DNA of 46,685 nt from Tetragenococcus halophilus subsp. flandriensis (GCF_030161475.1 NZ_BSUG01000038.1:1-46685); one strand, 5' to 3'; positions 1-7,525 are shown, counted from the stretch's first letter. Translations and numbers: made by a program. The notes: generated by a model not told the origin, from the sequence alone.

Positions 1-22
1 AACAAAAAAGGAGAAATGAAAC

Positions 23-256
23 ATGTCTAAAGCAACCATTAAACTAGAAACCCTATCTTGTCCTTCCTGCTTACAAAAAATTGAAAGTGCCGTAAAAGGA
101 CTGGATGGAATCGACAAAAACAGTGTGAAAGTCTTGTTCAACTCGAGTAAGGTAAAAGCCAACTTTGAGGAAGATAAAATAGCAATTGAAGAGATCGAAA
201 AAGCGATTGAAGACTTAGGTTATCCAGTGATCAAATCAAAAGTAAAAGCTGCATGA
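23..256 (+). CDS. HMA-domain metallochaperone-like protein, copy 1
   Basis: A 77-residue single-domain heavy-metal-associated (HMA) protein. It carries the metal-binding CxxC as L-S-C-P-S-C near residues 12-17, in the usual loop between the first strand and first helix, and ends in a G-Y-P-V strand typical of this fold. Such proteins (CopZ type) carry soft metal ions such as Cu(I) to a P-type ATPase. The start is the ATG at 23, with AAGGAG just upstream. The canonical M-x-C-x-x-C is changed to L-S-C-P-S-C, so copper specificity is not certain. It lies directly before a dps gene, and a close paralogue sits at 2022-2255 before a P-type ATPase, so the ancestral unit was probably ATPase, chaperone, Dps. 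The family is clear; the metal is not. Confidence 0.85.
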   Translation: MSKATIKLETLSCPSCLQKIESAVKGLDGIDKNSVKVLFNSSKVKANFEEDKIAIEEIEKAIEDLGYPVIKSKVKAA

Positions 257-355
257 GTCACGTTTGAAAATGAAAACTACTTCCAACAGTCTGTTTATTA
301 AAATTGGTAACAAATAATTAAAAATATTAGGAAAAATATTAGGAGGAATAGATGT

Positions 356-916
356 ATGGCACAAGACAAAACGCCACAAGAAAGACTGCAAGAAGAGCAA
401 GAGCATAAAGAACACGTACACTATACAAAAATCAACGCAGCAGCCATTGCGGATCATATTTTAGGAAATATTCACACACTGCACGTAAAACTGCACCAGT
501 ATCATTGGTATGTGAAAGGTCCTCATTTCTTTAGCTTACATGAGCAACTGGAAGAACTGTATAACGCAAACGAAGAGTGGTTTGACGAGATCTCTGAACG
601 GTTATTAGCTTCAGGATATAAACCAGCTTCTACAACTGCCGAGTTTGAAGAGTATACTATGCTTTCAGAAGACCCTGCTGACAAATATTTGAAAGCAGAA
701 GAAATGGTTGAAAATGTCGTGGAAGATTTCAGAAGCACCCGTGAATTTACAGTCCGCGCCATACGTTTGGCTCAAGAAGAAGGCAATGATGCGTTAGAAG
801 ATACATTGATTGCTTTCAAAGATCATTTAGATGAAAGTATCTGGATGTTGCAAGCCTTCTTAGGCAAAGAAGCATTGGAAGATGACGACGCCTATGAAGA
901 TGAGGATGAAGACTAA
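356..916 (+). CDS. dps: Dps-family ferritin-like protein, copy 1
   Basis: A 186-residue Dps (miniferritin) protein. The family forms dodecamers that oxidise Fe(II) with hydrogen peroxide, store ferric iron and protect DNA. The sequence shows the family core L-H-V-K-L-H-Q-Y-H-W-Y-V-K-G around residues 41-54, followed by the W-F-D-E-I-(S/A)-E-R-L ferroxidase region, which together give the inter-subunit iron site (His, His, Asp, Glu). The C-terminus is a very acidic tail rich in D and E. The start ATG at 356 follows AGGAGG at 341-346; an ATG at 352 is out of frame. A second dps with about the same length is at 7598-8149. The stop codon at 914-916 is the exact junction with the GAPDH remnant that follows. 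Confidence 0.93.
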   Translation: MAQDKTPQERLQEEQEHKEHVHYTKINAAAIADHILGNIHTLHVKLHQYHWYVKGPHFFSLHEQLEELYNANEEWFDEISERLLASGYKPASTTAEFEEYTMLSEDPADKYLKAEEMVENVVEDFRSTREFTVRAIRLAQEEGNDALEDTLIAFKDHLDESIWMLQAFLGKEALEDDDAYEDEDED

Positions 917-1571
917 AAAAGTAATTATTTCAGCACCAACTAAAGATGAAGAAACGAAAGTCGTTGTCTTTGGTGTCAACCAAGAAATTTTGAGTCCAAG
1001 TGACAAAATTATTTCCGCCGCTTCCTGTACGACAAATGGTTTAGCCTTAATGACAAAAATATTAGTGGACGAGTTTGGGATTCAACGAGGCCTGATGTCA
1101 GGATCGCGTGCCTATACAGCGACACAAAACATGCAAGATGCTCCCGGGGGACGTAAAAGTCGTGCAGGTACTCAAAATGTTATTCCTGTTACGACTGGCG
1201 CTGCCAACGCATTAGGAAAAGTCATTCCAGAGGTTAAAGGGATCATTACGGGTACCACCATACGGGTTCCTGTCATTACTGCGGGCTTTGTAGAACTGTT
1301 CTCGGTGTTGGATAGAGAGGTAACCGTTGATCAGATTAACGAAGTGATGAAGGCAGCCGCGAATGATTCATATGGGTACACTGAGGATGAAATTGTTTCC
1401 TCCGATGTCGTGGGGGTTACACATGGATCCGTTTTTGATGCAACGTTAACAGAAGTATTAGATGCAAATGGGGGACAATTGGTTAAAACAGTTGCTTGGT
1501 ACGATAACGAATATGGTTTTGTTTCTAATTTGGTGCGTTTAACAGAATATGTTTCTCGATTAAATAAATAA
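915..1571 (+). pseudogene. gap: 5'-truncated glyceraldehyde-3-phosphate dehydrogenase
   Basis: From the dps stop codon onward, frame 3 encodes the last two thirds of a type I GAPDH. It contains the catalytic S-A-A-S-C-T-T-N, the A-Y-T segment with the active-site region, R-V-P-V, A-A-N-D-S-Y-G-Y-T and the C-terminal W-Y-D-N-E-Y-G-F. The N-terminal Rossmann NAD-binding half is absent, so the product cannot be a normal enzyme. An ATG at 882 inside dps would allow a 229-residue product in this frame, but nothing suggests it is a designed start. The region after the catalytic Cys (T-A-T-Q-N-M-Q-D-A-P-G-G) departs from the usual G-D-Q-x-x-x-D-x-P-H, so this was probably a divergent, second GAPDH rather than the housekeeping one. 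Confidence 0.85.
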
Positions 1572-1602
1572 TTAAAAAATATGCATAAGGAGAAGATAAA
1601 TC

Positions 1603-1797
1603 ATGAGTAATACAACTGGGCAATGGTTAGGATGGATTGGAATTCTTGTAGGGATAATCGCTTTCTTTTGGCAACCAGTATGGATGGGCGTAGCTGCAGT
1701 CGTTCTAGGAATCATCGGGCTATTTTCCCCACAGAAAGGACTCAACTGGGCAGCGATTATTATTGGGGCAATTGCGTTAGTCCTGCCACTTTTATAA
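1603..1797 (+). CDS. Small two-helix membrane protein
   Basis: A 64-residue hydrophobic protein with AAGGAG about 10 nt before the ATG. It has two predicted membrane spans (roughly residues 8-38 with a short break, and 49-64) joined by a short loop F-S-P-Q-K-G. There is no signal peptide cleavage site and no catalytic motif. It lies between the GAPDH remnant and the aldolase remnant in the metal/oxidative-stress region. I do not recognise a function; it resembles generic small DUF4190-like membrane proteins of Firmicutes. It appears intact and has its own ribosome site. Confidence 0.65.
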   Translation: MSNTTGQWLGWIGILVGIIAFFWQPVWMGVAAVVLGIIGLFSPQKGLNWAAIIIGAIALVLPLL

Positions 1798-1888
1798 TCA
1801 GAAAATGTAATAACAGTGATAATAGGCAAAGAATACCTGTTATGATGAAAATTTTTAATAAACTAATTAGTGAAGGATAACTATAAAG

Positions 1889-1993
1889 AATAAAGACGGC
1901 TTTATCGCGGCACTTGATCAAAGCGGTGGTAGTACACCAAAAGCTCTGAATGCTTATGGGGTCAGTGAAGACCAGTATTCAAATGCCGATAAA
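1889..1993 (+). pseudogene. fba: Fragment of class I fructose-1,6-bisphosphate aldolase (N-terminus)
   Basis: Translating from 1889 gives about 35 residues, beginning [20 protein letters not shown] and continuing [12 protein letters not shown]. This is the signature N-terminus of the staphylococcal-type class I (Schiff-base, metal-independent) aldolase. The match stops abruptly after the D-K at 1993, where the upstream region of the next HMA gene begins, and the first dozen residues are missing. Only about a tenth of the gene remains, so it is a scar, not a gene. It is the second glycolytic remnant in this small region. Confidence 0.8.
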
Positions 1994-2021
1994 ATAAAAA
2001 CACATAAAGGAGATAGGAATT

Positions 2022-2255
2022 ATGGAAAAAGCTATATTGCAATTAGAAACGTTGTCTTGTCCAAGTTGTATGCAAAAAATTGAAGGTGCCGTGAAATCAG
2101 TTAACGGTGTTGATAAAGACAGCCTTAAAGTATTATTCAACTCCAGCAAAGTCAAAACCAATTTTGATTCAGCTGTCACTTCGATTGAAGAGATTCAAAA
2201 AGCTATCGAAAACGTAGGCTATCCGGTCCTTAAAACAAAAGTCAAGGCCGCTTAA
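2022..2255 (+). CDS. HMA-domain metallochaperone-like protein, copy 2
   Basis: A 77-residue HMA-fold protein, clearly paralogous to the one at 23-256: the same L-S-C-P-S-C metal loop, the same [10 protein letters not shown] strand and the same K-V-K-A-A ending. AAAGGAG lies upstream of the ATG. It is followed by a strong terminator and then by a P1B-type ATPase that lacks its own N-terminal HMA domain, so this protein is the obvious candidate for the soluble metal donor or regulatory partner of that pump. Copper is the usual cargo of this family, but the missing Met before the CxxC and the pump's unusual motifs leave the metal open. Confidence 0.85.
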   Translation: MEKAILQLETLSCPSCMQKIEGAVKSVNGVDKDSLKVLFNSSKVKTNFDSAVTSIEEIQKAIENVGYPVLKTKVKAA

Positions 2256-2272
2256 CAGATTAAATGAACTAG

Positions 2273-2316
2273 GCAATTCTGGAAGAAAAGCTATTTTTTC
2301 AGGATTGCTTTTTTTT
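2273..2316 (+). terminator. Intrinsic terminator after HMA copy 2
   Basis: The arms GCAATTCTGGAAGAAAA and TTTTTTCAGGATTGC pair with a GCTA loop (one G-U pair) and run straight into eight T residues. It separates the HMA gene from the ATPase, so the pump is probably expressed from its own promoter or by read-through. Confidence 0.85.
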
Positions 2317-2452
2317 GTTGCAATCCGATTCGAGGTGCTTAGAAACGATAAAAAAGAACTTTCTAAACTTGATGTCAGTCAATTAATTACTTAGGCAATT
2401 ATTTTATATTATGTTTATCAATAAAAGAGAAATTAAATTTGGAGGGAAAAGC

Positions 2453-4315
2453 ATGCAACAATATATATTAAGCAAGAAAAATGTTATCACCGTCATCAGT
2501 GGATTGTTAATCGCACTCGGTTTCTTCAGTCACTTTGTTTTAGAAAACGTAGGACTTTCAGAGTGGTCTTTGATCATCGCCTCTGTCTTTGGGATTACGC
2601 CAATTGCCATTCAAGCGTTTCAAGCAATGAAAGTCAAAGTCATCAGTATTGATGTTTTAGTCAGTATTGCAGCGATTGGTGCGCTTTTTATTCAAAATTA
2701 TGAAGAATCGGCTATTGTCACGTTCTTATTCTTATTCGGACACTACTTGGAACAACGAACATTGAACCAAACGCGATCTGCTATCAAAGGATTGACTGAA
2801 ATGGCACCCGAAAGCGCCTTGAAACAAATGGATAATGGCGAATTTGAAGAAGTAGACGTGGATGATATAGATGAAGGGGATATCTTGCTCGTTAAAACGG
2901 GTGCGAAAGTGCCAGTAGATGGCATAGTCCTTACGGGTGAAGGGCATATCAATGAAGCTAGCATTACAGGTGAAGCTGTTCCGGTCAACAAGCAAGCTGA
3001 TGCAGAAGTTTTTGCAGGAACCATTTTAGAAAACGGAACGATTCAAATCAGAGCTGACCGAGTTGGTGAGGACACCACATTTGGAAAAATTATTGAACTC
3101 GTGGAAGAAGCACAAGATTCTAAATCCGAAGCGGAACGGTTCATTGATCGCTTTTCTAAATACTACACACCAGCTGTCTTGGTTCTGGCAATTGTTGTAT
3201 GGGCGTTCAGTCAAAATATTGAGTTAGCAATCACCATCTTGGTTCTAGGTTGCCCAGGCGCATTAGTTATCGGAGTGCCTGTCTCAAACGTTGCCGGTAT
3301 TGGGAATGGTGCTCGTAGCGGTATTCTTTTAAAAGGGAGTGAAGTCATTCAAGACTTCAGCAATGTGGATACAATTGTATTTGATAAGACAGGTACTTTA
3401 ACTGTCGGAAACCCAACCGTTGCAGCGACTGAACTATATGAAAAAGATTCTGCTGAAACGCTTGGCTATCTGGCCAGTGTGGAACGGGAATCAGATCATC
3501 CATTAGCAAAAGCGGTCTTAAATCAAATTGGAGAAACAGACTTTTATCCTGTTGAAGGAACTGAAGCGGTGAAAGGCGGCGGAATCGTTTCAAGTGTAGC
3601 TGGACATAGAGTGGCTGTTGGGAATGTGGCCTTGATGGAAAAAGAAAATGTCACTCTCAGCAAAAAAGTGCAAAAAGATGTCAAACGGTTTGAACAACAA
3701 GGGAACTCTCTCGTTTTGACAGCGGTCGACGGTGAATTAAAAGTACTGATGGGCATTCGCGATCAAGTCCGTCCGGGTGTGAAAGCTAATTTGCAGGAAT
3801 TAAAAGACTTGGGCGTGAAAAATCTAGTTGTTCTTTCAGGAGATAACCAAGCAACCGTTGATGTGGTCGCCGGCGAACTTGGTTTGACCGAAGCTCACGG
3901 CCACATGTTGCCGGAAGACAAATCGGCTTATATCGGAAAACTTCAACAACGTGGTCAAATTGTAGCCTTTGTTGGAGATGGCGTTAACGATAGTCCGTCC
4001 TTAGCTTTAGCAGACATTGGAATCGCAATGGGAAGCGGAACGGACGTAGCAATTGAAACATCCGATGTCGTTTTAATGAACTCGAACTTCAGCAACTTGC
4101 CTCACGCATTAGGATTAGTAAAAGCCACCGCAAATAATATGAAACAAAATATCGTGATTTCAATTGGCGTAGTGTTGGTCTTGTTGACCAGCGTCTTCTT
4201 CAGCGAATGGATGAATATGTCTATCGGAATGTTGGTTCATGAAGGTAGTATCTTGGCGGTAATTTTCAATGGCATGAGATTAATGAAGTATAAGTTGAAA
4301 GGTCGAAAAGAATAA
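2453..4315 (+). CDS. P1B-type heavy-metal-translocating ATPase
   Basis: A metal efflux ATPase of about 620 residues. In order it has two N-terminal helices, a further helix pair, the actuator loop with T-G-E-A (172-175), the membrane metal site C-P-G (267-269), the phosphorylation motif D-K-T-G-T (311-315), a His-Pro motif (D-H-P), G-D-G-V-N-D, and a last helix with H-E-G-S about 24 residues from the end. No N-terminal HMA domain is present. The start is the ATG at 2453 after GGAGGG; an upstream ATG at 2411 has no ribosome site. The transmembrane site is neither CPC/CPH (Cu, Zn/Cd) nor SPC (Co/Fe), while the terminal H-E-G resembles the P1B-4 group, so the substrate may be Cu, Fe or another divalent metal. 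It is next to HMA copy 2. Confidence 0.9.
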   Translation: MQQYILSKKNVITVISGLLIALGFFSHFVLENVGLSEWSLIIASVFGITPIAIQAFQAMKVKVISIDVLVSIAAIGALFIQNYEESAIVTFLFLFGHYLEQRTLNQTRSAIKGLTEMAPESALKQMDNGEFEEVDVDDIDEGDILLVKTGAKVPVDGIVLTGEGHINEASITGEAVPVNKQADAEVFAGTILENGTIQIRADRVGEDTTFGKIIELVEEAQDSKSEAERFIDRFSKYYTPAVLVLAIVVWAFSQNIELAITILVLGCPGALVIGVPVSNVAGIGNGARSGILLKGSEVIQDFSNVDTIVFDKTGTLTVGNPTVAATELYEKDSAETLGYLASVERESDHPLAKAVLNQIGETDFYPVEGTEAVKGGGIVSSVAGHRVAVGNVALMEKENVTLSKKVQKDVKRFEQQGNSLVLTAVDGELKVLMGIRDQVRPGVKANLQELKDLGVKNLVVLSGDNQATVDVVAGELGLTEAHGHMLPEDKSAYIGKLQQRGQIVAFVGDGVNDSPSLALADIGIAMGSGTDVAIETSDVVLMNSNFSNLPHALGLVKATANNMKQNIVISIGVVLVLLTSVFFSEWMNMSIGMLVHEGSILAVIFNGMRLMKYKLKGRKE

Positions 4316-4403
4316 AAAGAAGTATCAGCACCTACAGAGAAAGTAAAAATATCTTAAGAATAAATTAGAAGAGGCTGAGACAATAGTCCATCCTTGAAAT
4401 GAC

Positions 4404-4449
4404 AAAAGCGGAAACTCAGATTTTTAAATCTGGGATTTTCCGCTTTTTT
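4404..4449 (+). terminator. Intrinsic terminator after the metal ATPase
   Basis: The arms AAAAGCGGAAA and TTTTCCGCTTTTTT enclose a second inner pairing (CAGATTT with AAATCTG). It is preceded at about 4371 by GAGGCTGAGACA, a short motif that often precedes such hairpins in Gram-positive genomes. Confidence 0.8.
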
Positions 4450-4588
4450 GAGTTCTTGAAAAAAAATAAGAGTATAGAGTATGCTCTTTATAAAATTAAT
4501 TTTCGTGTGAATGATTAAAAAATCTAATAATAAAATTTAAATTCCTATTAAGTTTTAACACATGAAATTACATAAAATCATGTATCAA

Positions 4589-4619
4589 GAATCCTATCCC
4601 TATAGGGTTCTTTTTTTTT
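4589..4619 (+). terminator. Short intrinsic terminator upstream of the recombinase
   Basis: The arms GAATCCTAT and ATAGGGTTC pair around a CCCT loop and are followed by nine T residues. It insulates the recombinase promoter from upstream transcription. No gene lies between 4450 and 4589; that stretch is AT-rich and also holds a loose inverted repeat (ACATGA and TCATGT). Confidence 0.75.
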
Positions 4620-4632
4620 ACTCTCCCTAAAC

Positions 4633-4675
4633 ACACGATTTCGTGTTATAATAACTATAATCATGTATTCGAACA
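4633..4675 (+). promoter_or_regulatory. Palindrome and promoter region of the recombinase gene
   Basis: The palindrome ACACGATTTCGTGT (4633-4646) immediately precedes TATAAT-like hexamers around 4647-4660. A repressor or the recombinase itself could bind here and control the downstream gene. The assignment rests on position and symmetry only. Confidence 0.45.
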
Positions 4676-4696
4676 GACTAAAAAGGAGGGATTGTC

Positions 4697-5248
4697 ATGG
4701 GCTATAATGTTCAGCCACTACGGTTGCAACAGGAGATTAATGATTTTTTATTTTGCCTGCGACGGAATAAAAATGCGGAACGTGACGTTTTCTTGTTTCT
4801 AATTGGAATTAACAGCGGTCTGCGCATGTCCGACATCGTCAAACTCAAGAAAAAAGACGTGATTACCTCAAAAAACCCGCGCATCGTGGAGCAAAAGACA
4901 GGGAAAACACGCATTTTATACTTAAGCAGCTTACAGGACTTGATTCACGGCTATACCGCACCCTTAGATCCGGAGGCTTACTTGTTTCCCAGTACTAAGG
5001 GCGGCCATTTAGAAGTCAATACGGTCTACCAGATGTTTCAAAAGGTCGCGAAGCTGTTAGGAAGGGACGATATCGGCACCCACACCCTACGAAAAACCTT
5101 TGGTTACCACTATTACAAGAAAACCAAAGACGTGGCCACCTTAATGGAAATCTTTGGTCACAGCAGCGAGAAGATTACCAAACGCTACATCGGAATTAAT
5201 GAAGATGAAATCAGTGAAACGTTATTAAATTTTCGGTTAGGTTTTTGA
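4697..5248 (+). CDS. Small tyrosine recombinase (integrase/resolvase)
   Basis: A 183-residue tyrosine recombinase consisting almost only of the catalytic domain. The visible catalytic residues are Arg43 (G-L-R-M-S-D), a Lys near 67-70 in the beta-hairpin, His129 and Arg132 (T-H-T-L-R-K), His155 (F-G-H-S-S) and Tyr164 (K-R-Y-I-G). It lacks the separate N-terminal core-binding domain of XerC/D-type enzymes, as do the short recombinases carried by enterococcal and staphylococcal plasmids for multimer resolution. AAAGGAGG precedes the ATG. Directly downstream is a structured RNA candidate. The plasmid-type character supports the view that this part of the window came from a plasmid. Confidence 0.88.
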   Translation: MGYNVQPLRLQQEINDFLFCLRRNKNAERDVFLFLIGINSGLRMSDIVKLKKKDVITSKNPRIVEQKTGKTRILYLSSLQDLIHGYTAPLDPEAYLFPSTKGGHLEVNTVYQMFQKVAKLLGRDDIGTHTLRKTFGYHYYKKTKDVATLMEIFGHSSEKITKRYIGINEDEISETLLNFRLGF

Positions 5249-5299
5249 TTGTATTATATAATAGATAAGCACAGTAAGACGGTTATAATCACCCACAGT

Positions 5300-5508
5300 A
5301 TTGGACAAATCAACCTTTTTTTGGTATATTATATATACAAATGAGAGCAGGCTCATAGTCAACTTGATATAAATCCGGAACATAAGGGTCCGGCGGGTGG
5401 CGAGTACCAAAACTAAACTCGATACAAATCCGGAACGTAAGGGTCCGGCGGGTGGCAAGCACCAAAACTAAACCTGTATAAAAGGCTGCTCTTTTGAACA
5501 GCTTTTTT
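5300..5508 (+). ncRNA. Candidate structured small RNA with tandem 55-nt units
   Basis: A promoter (TTGGAC, 18-nt spacer, TATATT, within 5300-5330) leads into a non-coding stretch that ends in an intrinsic terminator: GCTGCTC and GAACAGC arms plus seven T, 5484-5508. The 5' end forms the hairpin ATGAG/CTCAT (5341-5356). Two tandem units of 55 nt follow (5366-5420 and 5421-5475). Each unit folds into CCGGA/TCCGG and GGTG/(T or C)ACC hairpins, and the changes between units keep the pairing or lie in loops. No convincing reading frame uses this strand. It may be a plasmid regulatory RNA or antitoxin RNA, but I do not recognise a family. Confidence 0.65.
5366..5475 (+). repeat. Two tandem 55-bp repeats inside the RNA candidate
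   Basis: The units begin GATATAAATCCGG and GATACAAATCCGG and differ at only about six positions. One difference changes a G-U pair to G-C in the second hairpin. Two copies without unique spacers do not make a CRISPR array. Confidence 0.9.
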
Positions 5509-5519
5509 TATTGGGAAAA

Positions 5520-7052
5520 GGCTCTTTGTCAAATCGTGTTGGTTACCAAAAAACAAAGAATAAAGTCTCAAGCAGTTGGGCTCTCTTAAAGGTCTAACTG
5601 CTTTTTCTTTTATGCTTGAGGGAAACTTCTGGAGAAACGGATTGAAAATATTTCCCCCGATATAAGAAGATCCTTTCTCGAAAGTTTTGGAAATTACGAA
5701 AACCGTAAGCCACGCGTTTAAGGACTTTAATGTGATTATTTAACCCTTCGAGCGGCCCATTGGAATAAGGGACAGTAAAAGCCCAAGCAATCTCTTGATG
5801 ATAGACTTTAAAGGTTTGAATGACGGTTTGAAAAGCTTTGGGTAAAAAAGCATAATCCTCGGCTAATAATTGATCAAATTTTTGTTGGTTCTTCCCATGA
5901 ATAGCCGAAAGAAACGCTTGATAGACACGGTACCCTTGGCGCAATTCCGAACTATAAGCTAACAGACGGTCGACAATATCTTGTTCTGTTAAATGGGCTC
6001 GAAAACTAGGACGCCAATGGCGTTGCTCGTAATCCAATTCCCAAGCATTTTTTTGAAGTAATTTCCAAAACTTTTTAAGATGTTTATGCGGCCCTGTCTT
6101 GGAAGCAAAACTTTTCATTACTTGCGTGCGTTGGTTTTGGAACGCGCGACCAATATGTTGGCTAATATGAAAACGATCAATAACCAGCTGAGCATTGGGA
6201 AAGAAGGTTTTTACTAAAGAAGCGTAAGGACTATAAAAATCAGAAACGACAAATTGCACATGCTTACGAGCTTGCGAATCATAACGAGCAAAATACCGTT
6301 GTAAGTGGGGGAGTTGCCGGTTGGCAACAATATCTAACAACTGGTGAGATTGGCCGTCCATCATAATGAAGCTCATAGCCCCTGCGACACGATTCACTGA
6401 TTGAAATTCGTCAAAACAAAGGACTTCGGGTAAGGAATCCTTTGAGGGACGTTGGCTTTTTTCAAAACGGCGGAGTTCTCTTAAAACCGTCGTAGGTGAC
6501 ACGTGTTTCATCCGAGCAATCGTAGCCATAGAGAAGGGTTCCATTAGTTTTTCGTCAATGGAAAGTTTCACTCGACGGGCAATGGAACAATAACGATCCG
6601 CTACGGAAGACGCGGCAATAAAAGTTTTCCCGCAAATTTTGCATCGAAAACGTTGTTTCTTTATCTTTAAGTAGGTTTTATATTCACTGACATCGTTAAG
6701 TAAATACCTGACAGTTTTAAATCCCCATTTAACAAAATGCTGGGGATCTTCCACCCCACAATGAAAACAAGACTGGGCTTGGTAGGTTAGCTTACCGTAG
6801 AAAACAAAGCTCATTTCTCCAGCAATTTTCTCTTTACGAAAACAGTCTTCACTAAATGTCAGATGAAGATCTAGAATATCTAAGATTTCTTTAGTATAAT
6901 GAGTTATGGACACCTTGAAACACTCCTTTGTTTAGTTTTAGTCGACTTTATTCTAAAGGATTTCAAGGTGTCTGTTTATTTTTCTGCTCAAAAAATAAGT
7001 GCTGGTCCCAAGAAATAGTTTCTCGGTTACCAACACTAGAAATTATAGAGCC
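5520..7052 (-). mobile_element. Complete ISL3-family insertion sequence
   Basis: A 1533-bp element with imperfect terminal inverted repeats (GGCTCT at 5520 and AGAGCC ending at 7052; the shared inner core is GTGTTGG followed by ACC). It is flanked by a perfect 8-bp target duplication, TGGGAAAA, at 5512-5519 and 7053-7060. The 8-bp duplication is the size expected for ISL3. It contains a single transposase gene on the minus strand. The intact ends and duplication indicate a recent insertion, which separated the RNA candidate from the sequence that now starts at 7061. Confidence 0.95.
5594..6913 (-). CDS. ISL3-family transposase
   Basis: A 439-residue transposase filling the ISL3 element. The N-terminal part has a zinc-finger-like cluster (C-F-H-C-G near residue 50 and C-K-I-C-G near 95). 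A helix-turn-helix region (S-P-T-T-V-L-R-E-L) follows, then the DDE catalytic core with L-C-F-D-E-F, V-V-S-D-F-Y-S-P-Y and, near the C-terminus, S-N-G-P-L-E-G-L-N-N. The length and organisation match full-length family members, and no frameshift is visible. It reads away from the right inverted repeat at 7052. Confidence 0.95.
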   Translation of the reverse strand: MSITHYTKEILDILDLHLTFSEDCFRKEKIAGEMSFVFYGKLTYQAQSCFHCGVEDPQHFVKWGFKTVRYLLNDVSEYKTYLKIKKQRFRCKICGKTFIAASSVADRYCSIARRVKLSIDEKLMEPFSMATIARMKHVSPTTVLRELRRFEKSQRPSKDSLPEVLCFDEFQSVNRVAGAMSFIMMDGQSHQLLDIVANRQLPHLQRYFARYDSQARKHVQFVVSDFYSPYASLVKTFFPNAQLVIDRFHISQHIGRAFQNQRTQVMKSFASKTGPHKHLKKFWKLLQKNAWELDYEQRHWRPSFRAHLTEQDIVDRLLAYSSELRQGYRVYQAFLSAIHGKNQQKFDQLLAEDYAFLPKAFQTVIQTFKVYHQEIAWAFTVPYSNGPLEGLNNHIKVLKRVAYGFRNFQNFRERIFLYRGKYFQSVSPEVSLKHKRKSS

Positions 7053-7077
7053 TGGGAAAAAGGAGCATTCTTCGCAC

Positions 7078-7257
7078 GTGGCAAAAAAAGAATACAAACG
7101 CATGTCTATAAAAGAGACAACCCAAATTACCAGACAGTTAAACGCGATTTATAAGGCTGCCCATCTCTTACAAGAACATTTTGTAGATAAAAAAGTATCC
7201 TTTGTCGGAGAAGTCTCAACGGTAGCGATTATTTTTTCGACAACTAATTTTATCTGA
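7078..7257 (+). pseudogene. Truncated plasmid-type hypothetical protein
   Basis: A 60-codon frame from a GTG at 7078, preceded by AAAGGAG at about 7059-7065. It encodes a basic start followed by M-S-I-K-E-T-T-Q-I-T-R-Q-L-N and a helical segment. The last residues appear to be sequence from the joined ATPase fragment read in the wrong frame, so the 3' end was replaced. Upstream, the ISL3 insertion removed any natural context. I do not recognise the family; small proteins of this type accompany plasmid DNA-repair polymerases in Gram-positives, but that link is only a suggestion. Confidence 0.4.
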
Positions 7258-7525
7258 TGATGTTCTTAAAGAATTAGATAAATTAGAAAGAGCCGGTAGT
7301 TCAATTGTATTAACGGCAGTTGATCGTAAGTTAATTATTTTAATGGGAATCCGTGACCAAGTTCGAGCAGGTGTTAAACAAGACCTACAAAAATTAAAAT
7401 CACTTGGTGTTAAAAATCTCACTGTATTATCAGGGGATAATCAAGGCACAGTTAATTTAGTTAAAAAGGAGCTAGGATTAACCGAGGCTCATGGCGATAT
7501 GTTACCTGAGGACAAGTCAATTTGA
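7235..7525 (+). pseudogene. Internal fragment of a second P1B-type metal ATPase
   Basis: Reading from about 7235 gives roughly 96 residues that align without gaps to the nucleotide-binding/phosphorylation domain of the ATPase at 2453-4315: the conserved blocks are L-T-A-V-D, M-G-I-R-D-Q-V-R, L-G-V-K-N-L, V-L-S-G-D-N-Q and T-E-A-H-G-D-M-L-P-E-D-K-S. Both ends are cut, by an unrelated gene on the left and by the HMA remnant on the right. It is AT-richer than the intact copy, so it is a diverged paralogue and not a recent duplicate. Confidence 0.9.

Noticed and set aside
1623-1880. An 85-codon frame overlapping the small membrane protein
   Set aside because: It is a shifted reading of the 1603-1797 gene, without a ribosome site.
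5237-5458. A 73-codon minus-strand frame across the structured RNA
   Set aside because: It runs through the tandem repeats and promoter, has no ribosome site and shows no protein-like conservation between the two repeat units.
5366-5475. Tandem repeats as a CRISPR array
   Set aside because: Only two units, adjacent without spacers, 55 nt long and flanked by a promoter and terminator; no cas genes in the window.
6928-7077. Upstream part of the 109-codon frame ending at 7257
   Set aside because: The first 50 codons lie in the ISL3 right end; a GTG at 7078 with a ribosome site is a better start.
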